DNA of 64,000 nt from Ctenosaura bakeri (GCA_948474755.1 CAOLHI010002121.1:186001-250000); one strand, 5' to 3'; shown: positions 53,201 to 64,000, counted from the stretch's first letter. Notes: generated by a model from the letters alone, not told the origin. A program made the numbers and translations.

Positions 53201-56046
53201 AACTTTCCTGCTCAGAATCCCTACAGCAGATGCAATATCAGGTCTTGTGTTGCTAGACAGGTACAGGAGTTTTCCTATTGCTGTTCTGTAGAGACTATTA
53301 TCTGGTAAAGCATCACTTTCTTCAGTATTTTTAAGAAAATCTGTGGTCATGGGTGTTGCTACAGTTTGGGCGTCTTGAAGTCCTAAGCTTTCTAAAAGTT
53401 CAGCAATCTTTTGTTTTTGATTTAGTAGAAAAGAGCCATCTTGTTCTCGTTGAATCTCCATGCTCAAAAAGTATTTTGCATCTCCTAACTCTTTCAATTC
53501 CACTTCTTTGTTCAAGTGATGTACAACTTCTGAGTAGTCTTTATTTCTGTTGGTGGCTATGATCAAATCATCAACATAGGTCAGGATAAAGGTTGAATAC
53601 CCTTCTTTAGTTCTGGTGTATAGACACTGATCTGCTTCTCCTTGCTTAAAGCCTAATTGTTTCAACATTGTGTCTAGTTTCTCATTCCAAGCTCTAGCAG
53701 CCTGTTTAAGTCCATACAAACCCTTGTTCAGCTTGCAAACCAGATGTGGTTGCTTCTGCTCTACAAAGCCTGCATGTTGTTGCATGAGAGACGCCCATCC
53801 AGTCTACAAGGAGGGAAACTCCATCACCTTCTGAGAGGATCTGTTTCACTACTGAAAAGTTCTTCCTAATGTTTAGTTGGAATCTCCTTTCTTGAAATTT
53901 TTATCCACTGTTTCATGCCCACAGCTTGAAACCACTACTTCATGTTAGCTGGAAAGTTGAATCTCCTTGATATTTGAATACACTGGGGCGGGAGGAAGCT
54001 GCTCCATCTTCTAGAGGTAGGGTTGCTAGACTGAAAACTGGACAAGGCTACTATGCTTAAAGACAAAAGATCCTCTCTGATCTTGGAAGCTAAGCAGGGT
54101 CAGCCCTAGTTAGTACTTGGAACAGGAGACTCCCAGTGAATGCCAGGTTCTGTAGGCTATATTTTAGACTGCTTCATGTTAGCTGGAAAATGAACTTTCT
54201 TTCCTGGTCATTTGAATCCATTGGCTTCTGCAGGAGTCTGCTGCATTATCGAACAGCTCTCACCACCAGGAAGTTGTTTGTAATGTGCAGTTAGAATTCT
54301 CTTTCTTGTCATTTGAATCCAGAGGCCTCACCTTTCAAAGCAGCAGAAAAACAAACTACAATCAGCCCTCCACATTTGCGGGTTTCACTTTTGCGGACTT
54401 GATTATTCACGGATTATTTGCTCTCAGTTTTACTGCTGCATTTTTAATAGGGACCGCAAGCCTCATGAGACTGAGAAACTGTGAACTCGGCTAGTAAGTC
54501 CCTATTAAAAATAGTCTGGGGCATCCGTGGAGGTGGCAGTAAGCCCCACCAGCCAGCCACTTCTGCCTTGTGAAGGAACCCTGATGCCTCAAAGGAATTC
54601 ATGGTGGGTTGAATATGGTGATCATACTTTTTGTGTGTGTGTGTTAAATATGGTTTGGGAGGGCCTAGAGTTATTCATATTTTCCCCACTTTCATAGGGG
54701 GTCCTGTGTCCTTAACCCTAGTGAATGTGGAGGACTGTACTCTCTCTTCCACAAGGAGGATTGCTAGAATGAAAACTGGAATAGGCTCCTGTACATAAAG
54801 GCAGCAAATCCCCTCTGATCTTGGAAGCTAAGCGGGGTCAGTACTAGGATGGGAGACCACCAGTGAATACCAGGTTCTGTAGGCTATATTTTAGGGGAAG
54901 GAACTAGCAAGTCCACCTCTGAGGATTCCGTGCTTAGGAAAACCCAAAAAAATTCATGGGATCACCATAGGTCAACAAGCAACTTGATGGCACACACCAA
55001 GAAAGAAAAGGAAATTTCAGCAGTCATTGCTAGTTACCTGGTTGTGCAGCCAGCAACATCTGCTGAGATTCCCTCATCTACACAACCATTAAAGTTACAG
55101 GAGCCCTCTCCAGTTTTCATCCTGGCAACCGTATCCACATGACGTGCCTTCAGGTATTGAAGGTGGCTGTGTTATATCAAAATTCTTTTTTTCTTCTTCT
55201 GCAGAATGAAGCTGCCTGGCAGCTGAAAGTGTAGTGTGATTGTGAAATTACTGAGGTGTTGAGGAGCAAGAGGGTTGCCTTTAAATCATCCCACAGACAT
55301 TTAGTTTGCCTGGAAAGACCCTAGTGAGTTGACAAATGATGAATTTGTATGTACTTCTTTAACAGAGCAAGATGATATGATCTATTTATGTTGTACATAG
55401 GACTGGATATATGAATTACTGGTACATCCTGTCTTTCTCCTTTGCTATTCATGAAATCAATCAGAATCCCCGGCTCCTACCCAATATCACCTTGGGTTAC
55501 AACATCTATGAAAATTATTTCACTCCAAGACTGACTGCTGAGGCCTTGGTGGACTTGCTCTCTTCTGGGCAGGCAAATGTTCCAAACTATGCTTGTGGAA
55601 GATGGAATCATCCATTGGTTGTGCTTGAAGGGGCTGACTTTGAAATCTCCAACCAGATTTCAACCATGCTGAGCAACTTCAAAATCCCCCAGGTAGGAAT
55701 GGGGTAGGGGCAACAGTTGTTGCAGATGGCTGGGATTAATTGCATGTTGCAGTTTTTCCAAAGCACAATTGCGGCCTCAGAAACTGAGGCAGTGGACATT
55801 TTCAACAATGAATGTTCAAGGTTTCCCTTGCATTTGCACGCAGTTCTGTTTTTGTCTTCTTTTCACCTGCATTCAAATACCTATGGCAGGGTTTTGAAAT
55901 TATCACAAGCCCACTGTCTTTTTTAAAAATTGCAATATTGATTCTTGACTCCACAGTATGAACAGTAAACTCATTTTTTGCTCTGGATGTTTGAGCTCTC
56001 AGATGAAATGTATCTATATCCATCCTTAGATATTCTTTCAACAATA

Positions 56047-56125
<79 letters not shown>

Positions 56126-59100
56126 GATCACCGGCCGGCCCCTCCCAAAACTGCAAACCCCAGGATTCCAGAGGATGTTGAAAGTGGAATCATTGCGCTA
56201 TAATAGGCTAGTGCGGAAATGGCCAGAGTTACAATTGCTAAGGCTAAAGAGTCAACTCTTTCCACCATGCATAAGTATCTTCAGTTACGTATTAAGGAAG
56301 GAACAGAATACCAGATTCTATGTAGAGTAATTTCCATATTGCATTTGTTTCTCTTTTCTATTTTTTAATAAAAGCTTGCAATCCTGCTGAGAAGGACAGG
56401 CAAGAGACTCTGGCCATCAAGTCCTGTACTGCTACCACTTTGGGAGAGTGTGTATATGTCCAATTTAAAGTGTAACTTGTTGTGTTGTTGTTAAAAATAC
56501 ATATTGGGACTTAATTTGTGGGAGTGTTTGCAAGATTCAATTATAGCTGGCCCCATAGAACCCAGAAAGAGGTAGATAAGCAATGGAACCTTCATGTACT
56601 TGATAGAATCATTTGGCATAATCTTCCAGGACTAGAAAGGGGTCCAAACATGGCTGATTTTCAAGGTTTGAGGGGAGGTTTTGGTGGGGTTTGCTGGACA
56701 ATAAGGAGACATGAACCTCCACATTTTTGGGGTGACTTTGATGAATTTTCTTGTTTTGTAGTGTTTCTTCACCCAACTTTTTAAAATAGAAATTTGAGAA
56801 GTCTAGGGCTTTGGGGGTCTCCAGAGAATCTTCATGGCCACAAACTGAGGGTTCAGGGGTTGCACTCCCCTTTTAGGGTTTTGTAGGTTATAGAATCATA
56901 GAGTTGGAAGTGGCCTAAAGGGTCATCAAGTCCAACCCCCTGCCCAACCCACATCACTTAAAAATTAATAATAAAAGTAAGTTTTAAAAACTAGTTAAAT
57001 ACGCTACTATATTAAAAACATGAATATAAAATCATCCCAAACCAGGCCAAGAACAATAAAAATGCAGTCCATGAACCCCATTAAAAACCTTTCCCCATCA
57101 CCAGTTAGTCACCAAATGCTTGTTCAAATAAAAAGGTAAATCCATGCTGGTGGAAGCAGAGCAGATAGGAAGACACTTTGGTCTCCTGTGGCAGAGAGTT
57201 CCACAGCTCTCCAGCTGAGAATTTTAAACTGCAAAACCGGATTCTACAGCATGCCATTGCCACAGTTACAGTGGAATCATAGTGCTATAATTGTTTTATG
57301 TGAAAGGGGCTGGCATGATTGGAGGTGAAGACAGTTCTACACTTTGACTGATGTTTCGTTGGGTAGTCTCAGCTAGTCTCATTCAATCAGCTGTTGAACA
57401 GTGAGTCAATGTGTGGTAAATCCCATTGGTTCCATGATTCTAATGTAAAACAGCCAGCTTTTCTTTTCCTTTGTAGGCCAGTTATGGCTTTGCTTCCCAT
57501 CTTCTCAATGACAAAGCTCTGTTTCCTTTTTCCTACCGGATGGTCCCCAAAGAAGAGCCCCAGTACCTGGGGATCGTCAGACTGCTCCTGCATTTTAGGT
57601 GGACCTGGATTGGCCTTGTAGCACCCAAAAATGACAATGGAGAAAAGTTTGTGCGGATCATGACTCCTGTGCTCACCACAAACGGTATTTGTGTGGCCTT
57701 CTCACAAAGCATTGAGGGAAAGACTGTGTTTTTTGCTCAAATGGTTTTAGACATAAACAATGTGCTCCAGTTCATGATAAAGAGAAGAGTCACTGTACTG
57801 GTTTATTACGGGGACTCCTATTCCATGTATGACTTCCTGGCCCTGAAGAAACAGCTTGGGATGGATGTGGCACAACCCATCATTGGGAGTGTTTGGATCA
57901 TAGCTATTTTGAAGGATATTACCTTGGCTTCCCTGAGTTCAGCAATGAATCACCTTCACGGGTCTTTCTCCTTCTCCATCCGGACCCAAACAGGGGAAAA
58001 CTACAAAAAATTTGAAACTTTCTTTACCTCCATCAAGGAATTTGGGACCAAAGCATTCCATTGTTCAGAGCAAAAGCATACATTGTCTGTGAAAAGCCAA
58101 GGAAGATGCAGAGAGAGAGAGAAACTGGAGGCTCCAACCAAGGCTGTGGTGGAAAATGTCCTTTCTGGGGATGGACTCAGTATATTCAAGACTATCCAGT
58201 CTGTGGCACATGCCATTCATGTTGCGTATTTCTCCACATCCAAGCAGCTGGCGATGGGGCATGGGAATCGGTTGGAACACCCAAAATTACAGCCGTGGCA
58301 GGTATTGATCCTCTTACCTCTTGATTTAATTCATTGATCTTTTCTCAAAGTTGGAAGTTATGGCAGCTAATAAAAGAATGAGAATGACAAACAACAATCC
58401 ATGTGGCAAAAAAAAAAAAGTCATTATAATAATATTAAATGGCCTATAGATTTAAAACCATGTAAAACCAAAGAAGAGATGATGTAGTGTAGTGACTACA
58501 AGCCTGAAGACCAGGATTCAATTCCCCATTCACTGCACTCATTGGGTGACCTTGGGTCTCTCTCTCTCTCTCTCTCCCCCAAACACTGTCTATGGTTGGT
58601 GGTGGCATTTTCACAATGTCTTTGGATATTCTTGGGCTGTTTCAGACCCAGGAGGGGCTAAATTGGATAAGGGTATGTGTGTAAAAGCATAGTAGAAATG
58701 CCCTCCATAAATGCTCCTAAAGAGCATTTTGTGGGAATTTTTTCCCCCCAAAAATCTCCTTTTTTCCTTACTATGGGGTCCAGGGAGCCTCCAGATATGG
58801 TAGACATGCCCTTCAGACCTACTAAAAGGCACTTTGTCCAACTCTGATGTAAAATTATCAGTTCTCAGAAGCTTGCTGGAATAGAAGTGATTTTATATGA
58901 AAACATCTTCCCCGCCTACTAACCAAAGGACACAGCCCCCCTGGGATAGGAGTTACAGAATCTGAGAACAACCACCAACAAAGCTCTTTCTTATGTTCCC
59001 ACTAAAAGTGCTTATGGGATTGGTGGGATCAAGAGAAGCAGCTCCCCTGAAGATCTTAGAATTCCAGTAGCCTCTTGTAGGATGACCGCGAGCCAGGTTA

Positions 59101-61888
59101 TATTCCAGGAACACACAGCCCCTCTTCCTCTGACTCCCCTGGAAGCACACTTCCACAGCAAGCCCAAAGCTTTCCCTTTTTCTCTGCAGGACCTCTGAAA
59201 ATGGCGACAGGAAGTGATGCCATTTTGAGAGGGATGGACTGGAGAAGAAGAAAAAATCTTTGTGGGTTTATAAGATTCTGGGCGTACTTGTGGTAGGGTA
59301 TTTTTGCATATTTTTATGAATTGGGGATTTTCTTAGTGGTTTGGGGGTAAAAATTGAGGAGTCTGGTGGATCTGGGGGACTGGTCGTGTGCATCAGAAGC
59401 CCCATTAGTAGGGCCCAGAGGTCACACTTGGCCTTTAAGCCACCATTTTCTGCCTCTTCTCTATTCTCTGTGACTGAAAGGTGTAGTCAGTCCCACATAG
59501 ATCCTCTGAACAAGCAACTGTTTTCGTTTCCTCAACTCTACTCTTCTCTCCTATCCTCTTAGCTTCACCCTTTCCTGCGAAACATCGAGTTTTACAACAC
59601 TTCTGTGGATGGGATTTATGTGGATGAGAACGGGGACTTGGCCGCTGACTATGACATTGTGAACTGGGTGCTGTTTCCTAATGGCTCCTTTGGGAGAAGG
59701 AAAGTTGGGAGCATAGAGAGAGGGGCCTCCTCCTCACACATCAAGTTCAGCATTGACCAGAAGGCCATTGTGTGGCCCAGCTGGTTTAATCAGGTGAGTA
59801 AAGTGCGGAGCCACTGTGTTGCTGTGTTTGAGTGTTGGATTAGGGACTATGGGAGGGTGGTGTTCATATGCCTGCTCATCCATGGAAACTCACTGGGTGA
59901 ACTTGTAGGAGTCACATGCTGTTGGTTTAAGAGAAAGAAGTGACAAACCTTCTCTGAAGATCTTGCTATGGGCCACATGTGATGCCAGAATCACTATAAG
60001 CCAGAATCAACCTGAAGTCACCTAACAAGCAAAGTCCCTGTACATGAGCTGGGACTAAACAACAGGACTCCTGCCTCTCTTTCTTGATGCACATGGCATA
60101 CAGACTGTAGCAGAGTAAAACACATTTATCCATAAGTAAATATATAAATAAGTGATGTTGTCTTACTTGACTTTCTATCTTTGTACAGACAGTGCCCAGC
60201 TCACAGTGTACTAAGAGTTGTGTCCCAGGATACGCCATGGTGACTGAAGAAGGGAAGCCCATGTGCTGCTACGTCTGCACTCCCTGCGCAGAAGGGGCCA
60301 TCTCCACTCATGAGGGTAAGTGACAGAAGGAACGGCAGTTCGACGTGGCTATAAGTAGCAGCAGCTTTTCAATGAAGGACCTTCTAAGACCTGGACAGAC
60401 TCCAGCCCTCTACAATCCCATTCTAAGCTGGCCATTGTGTCCTCCTAATGGTGGCGTCCATTTCACTGGGGTATATCAGAGCAATCAGGTTTTTTTTTTC
60501 TGTACCTCAGTGGATCTGCTTGAAGCAATTGAGCAGAGGAGACTGCTTCCTGTCCTTGCTACAGTTTCCAGAAACAGAGGAACAGAACCCTTTCCTCCCA
60601 CCTCTTTAGTTGGAAAGGCTCCAGGAGCTTACAAATCATTGATTTGGGAGATCTATGAAACATAAAGAAATAGGGATTGCAGTGGGAGAGTTGATTAAGG
60701 CTAGCAAGTTCTGGCTGTTCAACCTTCAATGCCCCTGGTTCCTGACTCCTTGCTCACTTCAAATTCTAACCCACATGGGTCTAACCCAGAGATATCCTTA
60801 GAGAAACTCTGAAATTCAGATGATGATGATGATGATGATTTGAATCTAGGATAAAGCTCTTACTTCATATCATCTTTGGTTCATCATACATAATATAGGC
60901 GAGACTGAAAGGTTTCTCTTCCCCCGATCCTCCCATTCCTCCCCCTCCTGCTTTCCATCTTTCTTCTTCCTTTGCAGATGCAGACCATTGTACCAGATGT
61001 CCAGAAGATCAGCATCCCAGCAAAGAACATACTCAATGTCTCCCCAAGGAGATAACTTTCCTCTCCTATGAAGACACTTTGGGGGTTGTCCTGGTTTCCT
61101 TGATCCTGTTTTTCTCCTTAACTACAGCTGTTGTCTTAGGCATCTTTATTAAATATCTAGAGACTCCCTTAGTCAAGGCCAACAACCGGGACCTCTCATA
61201 TATTCTCCTGGTCTCCATCTTGCTTTCCTTCTTATCCTCCTTCCTCTTCATTGGGCAGCCACAGAAAACAACCTGTCTTCTCCAGCAAGTGGTTTTCAGC
61301 ATCATCTTCTCAATGGCAGTTTCTTCTGTGTTGGCAAAAACAATCACTGTGGTATTGGCCTTCCTGGCCACAAAACCAGGGAACCGGGCAAGGAGATGGC
61401 TGGGGAAGAGTTTGGCCAATGCCATTGTGTTTTCCTGTTCCGGTGTCCAAATTATCATCTGCACTGTTTGGCTAGGACTCTTCCCACCTTTCCCCAGTTC
61501 TGACATGCACTCGCAATCTGGACAGATCATCTTGAAATGCAATGAAGGCTCTGTTGCCATGTTCTACACTGCCCTTGGCTACCTGGGCTTCTTGGCTGCT
61601 ATCTGCTTCACAGTAGCTTTCCTGGCTAGGAAGCTTCCTGGGTCCTTCAATGAAGCCAAGCTGATCACCTTCAGCATGTTGGTCTTCTGCAGTGTCTGGA
61701 TCTCCTTTGTGCCCAGCTACCTGAGCACAAAGGGGAAGTATATGGTAGCCGTGCAGGTCTTCTCCATCTTGTCCTCCAGTGCTGGGCTGCTGGGCTGCAT
61801 CTTTATCCCCAAGTGCTACATTATCATGTTAAGACCTGATCTGAACACAAAGGAGCATCTGATGATGAAAAGTAGAGGCAGCACTTGA
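50024..61888 (+). CDS. Vomeronasal type-2 receptor, intact six-exon gene (block C)
   Basis: Exons: 50,024-50,238; 55,401-55,692; 57,477-58,301; 59,563-59,793; 60,189-60,315; 60,978-61,888. Phases 2, 0, 0, 0, 1 match across every junction. The total is 2,601 nt: 866 residues plus stop, normal for the family. Order: signal peptide (1-17), Venus-flytrap domain (to about 520), cysteine-rich linker (about 522-590), seven membrane helices (about 597-845), and a C-terminus with the family hallmark [18 protein letters not shown]2Rs are class C GPCRs in vomeronasal neurons that detect peptide or protein cues; known ones couple mainly to Go and TRPC2. The ATG at 50,024 is chosen because it opens the signal peptide; an ATG 90 bases earlier gives a non-secretory start. 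The ligand is unknown. Intron 1 holds a copia element in antisense. Confidence 0.92.
50240..52090 (+). other. V2R intron 1, left part
   Basis: No gene. It matches the block B intron in patches (26,580-27,900). Includes a short run of diverged TAATGTATA repeats at 50,445-50,545 and A-rich sequence around 51,120. Nothing else is recognised. Confidence 0.5.
52091..53788 (-). mobile_element. Ty1/copia retrotransposon, 5'-truncated, with 3' LTR
   Basis: The minus strand encodes Ty1/copia polymerase: [20 protein letters not shown], the catalytic [27 protein letters not shown], then RNase H ([40 protein letters not shown]) and the end [16 protein letters not shown] through ADILTKPL. A polypurine tract GAGAAGGGG leads into a probable 3' LTR at 52,616-52,091 (TGTTGGGAG to ATATCACA). 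Two defects are visible: a stop in place of the family Trp near 53,170 and a frameshift near 52,985-53,080. Integrase, gag and the 5' LTR are missing. The left flank matches block B at about 27,890 and the right flank at about 28,060. Confidence 0.88.
53795..53960 (-). mobile_element. CR1 LINE fragment, reverse
   Basis: Orthologous to 28,060-28,250 (AAGGAGGGAAACTCCATCAC, TTGGAATCTCCTTTCTTGAA). More of the same type of sequence occurs at 54,190-54,320. Confidence 0.6.
54050..54190 (+). mobile_element. 5S rRNA-derived SINE, 5' part
   Basis: TCTCTGATCTTGGAAGCTAA, GCAGGGTCAGCCCTAGTTAG and TTCTGTAGGCTATATTTTA. The tail is missing. Confidence 0.75.
54359..54737 (-). mobile_element. Tigger-like short DNA transposon
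   Basis: TA-flanked (54,357-54,358 and 54,738-54,739), ends CAATCAGCCCTCCACATTTG and complement of CAGTCCTCCACATTCAC. Opposite orientation to 40,101-40,487, and at a different place in the V2R gene (intron 1 against intron 3), so an independent insertion. Confidence 0.75.
54775..55005 (+). mobile_element. 5S rRNA-derived SINE
   Basis: CCCTCTGATCTTGGAAGCTA, AGGATGGGAGACCACCAGTG, TGTAGGCTATATTTTAGGGG, then a tail CAACAAGCAACTTGATGGCA. The full-length form of 54,050; orthologous in position to 28,738. Confidence 0.8.
55401..55692 (+). CDS. V2R block C exon 2
   Basis: Acceptor ACATAG, donor GTAGGAATGG. 292 nt. Encodes [32 protein letters not shown] and [11 protein letters not shown] of the Venus-flytrap lobe. 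Confidence 0.92.
56042..56125. repeat. (TCTG)n-(TCTA)n microsatellite
   Basis: Four to five TCTG units then about 14 TCTA units. Orthologous to 30,520 but longer. Confidence 0.92.
56133..56224. mobile_element. MITE right arm only
   Basis: GGCCGGCCCCTCCCAAAACT to AGTGCGGAAATGGCC. The left arm is missing; the break is at the microsatellite edge. Confidence 0.8.
56888..56950 (-). mobile_element. CR1 3' end fragment
   Basis: TATAGAATCATAGAGTTGGA and GTCATCAAGTCCAACCCCCT. Orthologous to the 3' end at 34,997 in block B. Confidence 0.75.
57477..58301 (+). CDS. V2R block C exon 3
   Basis: 825 nt, acceptor TTTGTAG, donor GTATTGA. Encodes [40 protein letters not shown] and the main ligand-binding lobe to LQPWQ. 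Open. Confidence 0.93.
58860..59150 (-). mobile_element. L2-clade LINE fragment
   Basis: Orthologous to 38,990-39,260 (TGGGATTGGTGGGATCAAGA in both). In V2R intron 3. Confidence 0.5.
59563..59793 (+). CDS. V2R block C exon 4
   Basis: 231 nt. Encodes [20 protein letters not shown] to [11 protein letters not shown]. About 96% like block B, as is the intron sequence just before it. Confidence 0.92.
60189..60315 (+). CDS. V2R block C exon 5
   Basis: 127 nt. Encodes [20 protein letters not shown] and [17 protein letters not shown], the cysteine-rich linker that couples ligand domain and membrane core. Confidence 0.92.
60818..60840. repeat. (GAT)n microsatellite
   Basis: Seven GAT units in intron 5. 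Confidence 0.85.
60978..61888 (+). CDS. V2R block C exon 6 (7TM)
   Basis: 911 nt, acceptor TTTGCAG, phase 1. Encodes [18 protein letters not shown], helix 1 from [20 protein letters not shown], and the seventh helix near [20 protein letters not shown]. Ends MKSRGST at the stop 61,886-61,888. No frameshift. Confidence 0.94.
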
Positions 61889-61902
61889 TTCTTAGTACTA
61901 CA

Positions 61903-62085
61903 TAGGCCATTTCTGCACTACACTGTTATAGTGTTATCTTTCCACTTTCATCATCCTATGGAATCCTGATGTTTGCAGTTTAAGGAGGGGCATCTTTGGC
62001 TTTAGTAAATTATAAACCTCAGAATTCCACAGGATGTTGAAAGTGGAATAATAGCACTATAACAGTGTAGTGTGGAAATGGCTGT
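61903..62085. mobile_element. MITE in the V2R 3' flank
   Basis: Ends GGCCATTTCTGCACTACACT and complement; older form with spacer. Block B has the empty site near 46,634: CATAGAGAAG there, CATA-element-TAGAGAAG here, so the target duplication is TA. If the mRNA reaches 62,577 the palindrome lies in the 3' UTR. Confidence 0.88.
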
Positions 62086-62576
62086 AGAGAAGAATTTTAG
62101 TCCCCATCAGAAGTTTGTCTGATACCAAGGCCTGTAGTGAGTGTAGAAATAAGGTAGAATCTATCAAGACCCATTAATTTTCCTGTTCAGGTTGGTCTGG
62201 AAAGGCAAAGGAAAGAGAACTTCAGATATCCAGATATATGGAAGGCACTGGAAAAAAAAATCTTTTACCTGCTGGGAGAATTTGCTTCCCACTGGAGTGG
62301 TCTATCGATCATTGTCATGTGGTAGAGCTAGTTCAAACCAATACATTTAAACCACAACAGGCAGGAACTAATTTCTTTTGCAGCAGAAGTTTTCAATAAA
62401 CCACTGGATGACCAACAGCGAGGAATGCTGTAGTAACTGTTTTCATTTTACAATTGTGTTGTATTAATTTTATATTTGAATTACTCCTATCTCTTTCTCT
62501 GTTGTATTGTATGTCTTTGGCAGGGCTGTCTGTTTCTTTGCTGGTTTACTTTATGAAGCACCATGTATGATCTGTC

Positions 62577-62582
62577 AATAAA
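62577..62582 (+). promoter_or_regulatory. Candidate V2R polyadenylation signal
   Basis: AATAAA about 690 bases after the stop codon. It is the first clear signal downstream of the gene; use is not proven. Confidence 0.4.
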
Positions 62583-62924
62583 GCATCACCACCATCACAG
62601 TTTCTTAACTGGCTATTTCCCCAGATGTCCTTTTCCCTGGAGCAATTTGAGAAAGGTTGTGACGAAATCAAATGCTGCAGTTTTGGGGGGAAAAAAATGC
62701 TCATTTTCCATGTGGAGAACCCATAAGGGCTAAATTCCCAGCAGAGTGGGTAATGTTGATTCTCCATTCATGAACCCATGGCAGAAAGTGACTGAGGCCA
62801 AGAAAGTGATTACATAACTACTGTCTCTTCTACCTTCAGGATCAGTTTAGTGGGTGTAATGAAATGGAGCCACAATTCAGAATTACAGTTCTTATAATCA
62901 CACTTCAAAGAACAATTAAAAGCC

Positions 62925-63495
62925 TCTCATCTAGATCGAGGGCGGTACTGGTACCACTCTACTCTGCTGTGGTTAGACCCCATCTTGAATACTGTGTCCA
63001 GTTCTGGGCACCCCAATTCAAGAAGGATATTGACAAGCTGGAGCAAGTCCAGAGGAGGGCGACCCAAATGGTGAGAGGCCTGGAAGACATGCCTTATGAG
63101 GATAGACTTAGAGAGCTGGGTATGTTTAGTCTGCAGAAGAGAAGGTTAAGAGGGGACATGATAGCCATGTTTAAATATTTGAAGGGATGCCATGTAGAGG
63201 AAGGAGAGGGCTTGTTTTCTGCTGCTCCAGAGACCAGGACAAGGAGCAATGGATTCAAGCTGCAGGAAAGGAGATTCCACCTGAACCTCAGGGAGAACTT
63301 CCTGACAGTCAGGGCTGTCCGGCAATGGAATCTGCTGCCTGGGAGTGTAGTGGAGTCTCCTTCCTTGGAGGTTTTTAAGCAGAGGCTTGATGGCCCTCTG
63401 TCGGGATTGATTTGAGGGTGTTCCTGCATGGCAGGGGGTTGGACTGGATGGCCTGTGTGGTCTCTTCCAACTCTACATTTCTATGATTCTATCCT
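62925..63495 (+). mobile_element. CR1 LINE, 3' end
   Basis: Open for 183 codons with [24 protein letters not shown] sequence (one substitution) and EVFKQRLDG, ending in CTACATTTCTATGATTCTAT. The least damaged CR1 end in the window. Confidence 0.88.
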
Positions 63496-63839
63496 AAATG
63501 CCTCATCATAACCCAGATCGAACAAGCCTGCAAACTCAGCATAATCTCTGCAGAGAGTACCCAAATAATGAATTAGGGCAGATTTCTATAGAGGTTGCTT
63601 CTATTGTAGTATCCCATATAAGTCAAAAATCCTGCAAGCTAGTTGGACAGTTTCTGTCAAATTGCTTCTTCCTGATTTTGGTTTTTTATGGTCCCCACTA
63701 CCTACTTTATCCTTATCTTTCCACTTTATCTCATCCCAGAACACAATCAAGGAAAAAGTCAATATATTTCTGTGGGTAGTACTATGAACAGAAATCTGGG
63801 AAACAGAATGACAGCCTACATCCAGCATTCTATTATGAG

Positions 63840-64000
63840 TTGCTGGGTTTGAAGCCAGGGTTTAAATGGCTCTCTGGCAGAACAAATAAAAGAGTCTGGA
63901 ACAAGCTAATGGTCTTAACTTCAGGTGACAAAGCATTGATGGAGGTTGTGATAGCCCCTTAATCTCTGGTGGAAAACAAAGGGGAAGTTGGGCAGGAAGA
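63840..64000 (-). mobile_element. LTR-like repeat, cut by the window edge
   Basis: CTAATGGTCTTAACTTCAGG, TGACAAAGCATTGATGGAGG match the reverse of 47,300-47,400 and the copy at 9,700. Continues beyond 64,000. Confidence 0.45.

Larger units (their letters stand above)
47800..62200. other. Duplicated block C (promoter relic plus intact V2R)
   Basis: 47,820-50,340 match 25,610-26,700 and, further out, 24,000-25,430 of block B; V2R exons and intron patches follow in the same order. The SCAN exon and minisatellite of A and B are absent. Block-specific insertions include the copia element, the Tigger-like element at 54,359 and the MITE at 61,903. Confidence 0.8.

Overview
The window looks like nuclear DNA from a squamate reptile, probably a lizard. 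Evidence: vomeronasal type-2 receptor (V2R) genes with the usual six-exon layout, a SCAN-KRAB-C2H2 zinc-finger gene, many CR1 LINE 3' ends, tRNA-derived SINEs with a Bov-B-like tail (Sauria type), 5S rRNA-derived SINEs, and L1, L2-clade, Tigger-like, MITE, LTR and Ty1/copia sequences. The species cannot be read from the sequence.

The window is built from three diverged copies of one duplicated block. Block A (about 1-10,965) holds, on the minus strand, the 5' exons of a SCAN zinc-finger gene that continues off the left edge, its GC-rich promoter, and a ruined V2R (exon 1 and part of exon 3). Block B (about 19,110-46,700) holds the 5' end of a complete minus-strand SCAN-KRAB-C2H2 gene, whose later exons run down to 13,065, its promoter near 24.0 kb, and a full six-exon V2R (26,362-46,630) broken by one 8-bp insertion in the 7TM exon. 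Block C (about 47,800-62,200) keeps only a relic of the zinc-finger promoter and carries an apparently intact six-exon V2R (50,024-61,888, 866 codons). Each block therefore repeats a module: zinc-finger promoter, then V2R exon 1 about 2 kb away on the opposite strand.

The zinc-finger model joins five exons (20,615-20,214; 18,761-18,638; 17,387-17,302; 16,610-16,484; 14,302-13,065) with matching splice phases and no internal stop, giving 658 residues with SCAN, KRAB-A and 12 C2H2 fingers. It is probably a nuclear DNA-binding repressor. The intact V2R is a class C GPCR expected in vomeronasal sensory neurons: signal peptide, Venus-flytrap ligand domain, cysteine-rich linker, seven transmembrane helices.

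The spaces between exons are mostly repeats. Because the blocks are paralogous, many insertions can be compared with an empty site in a sister block. Notable items are near-perfect palindromic MITEs whose two arms share copy-specific variants, one MITE nested inside another, a 5'-truncated Ty1/copia element in a V2R intron, an LTR with a 5-bp target duplication, an L1 inserted in a CR1, a 2-kb L1-like element with two tandem ~266-bp units, and a degenerate minisatellite carrying an ACTACAA-TCCCAG type motif. Coordinates of exons come from splice-site reading; repeat family names come from recognition by eye, not a database search.
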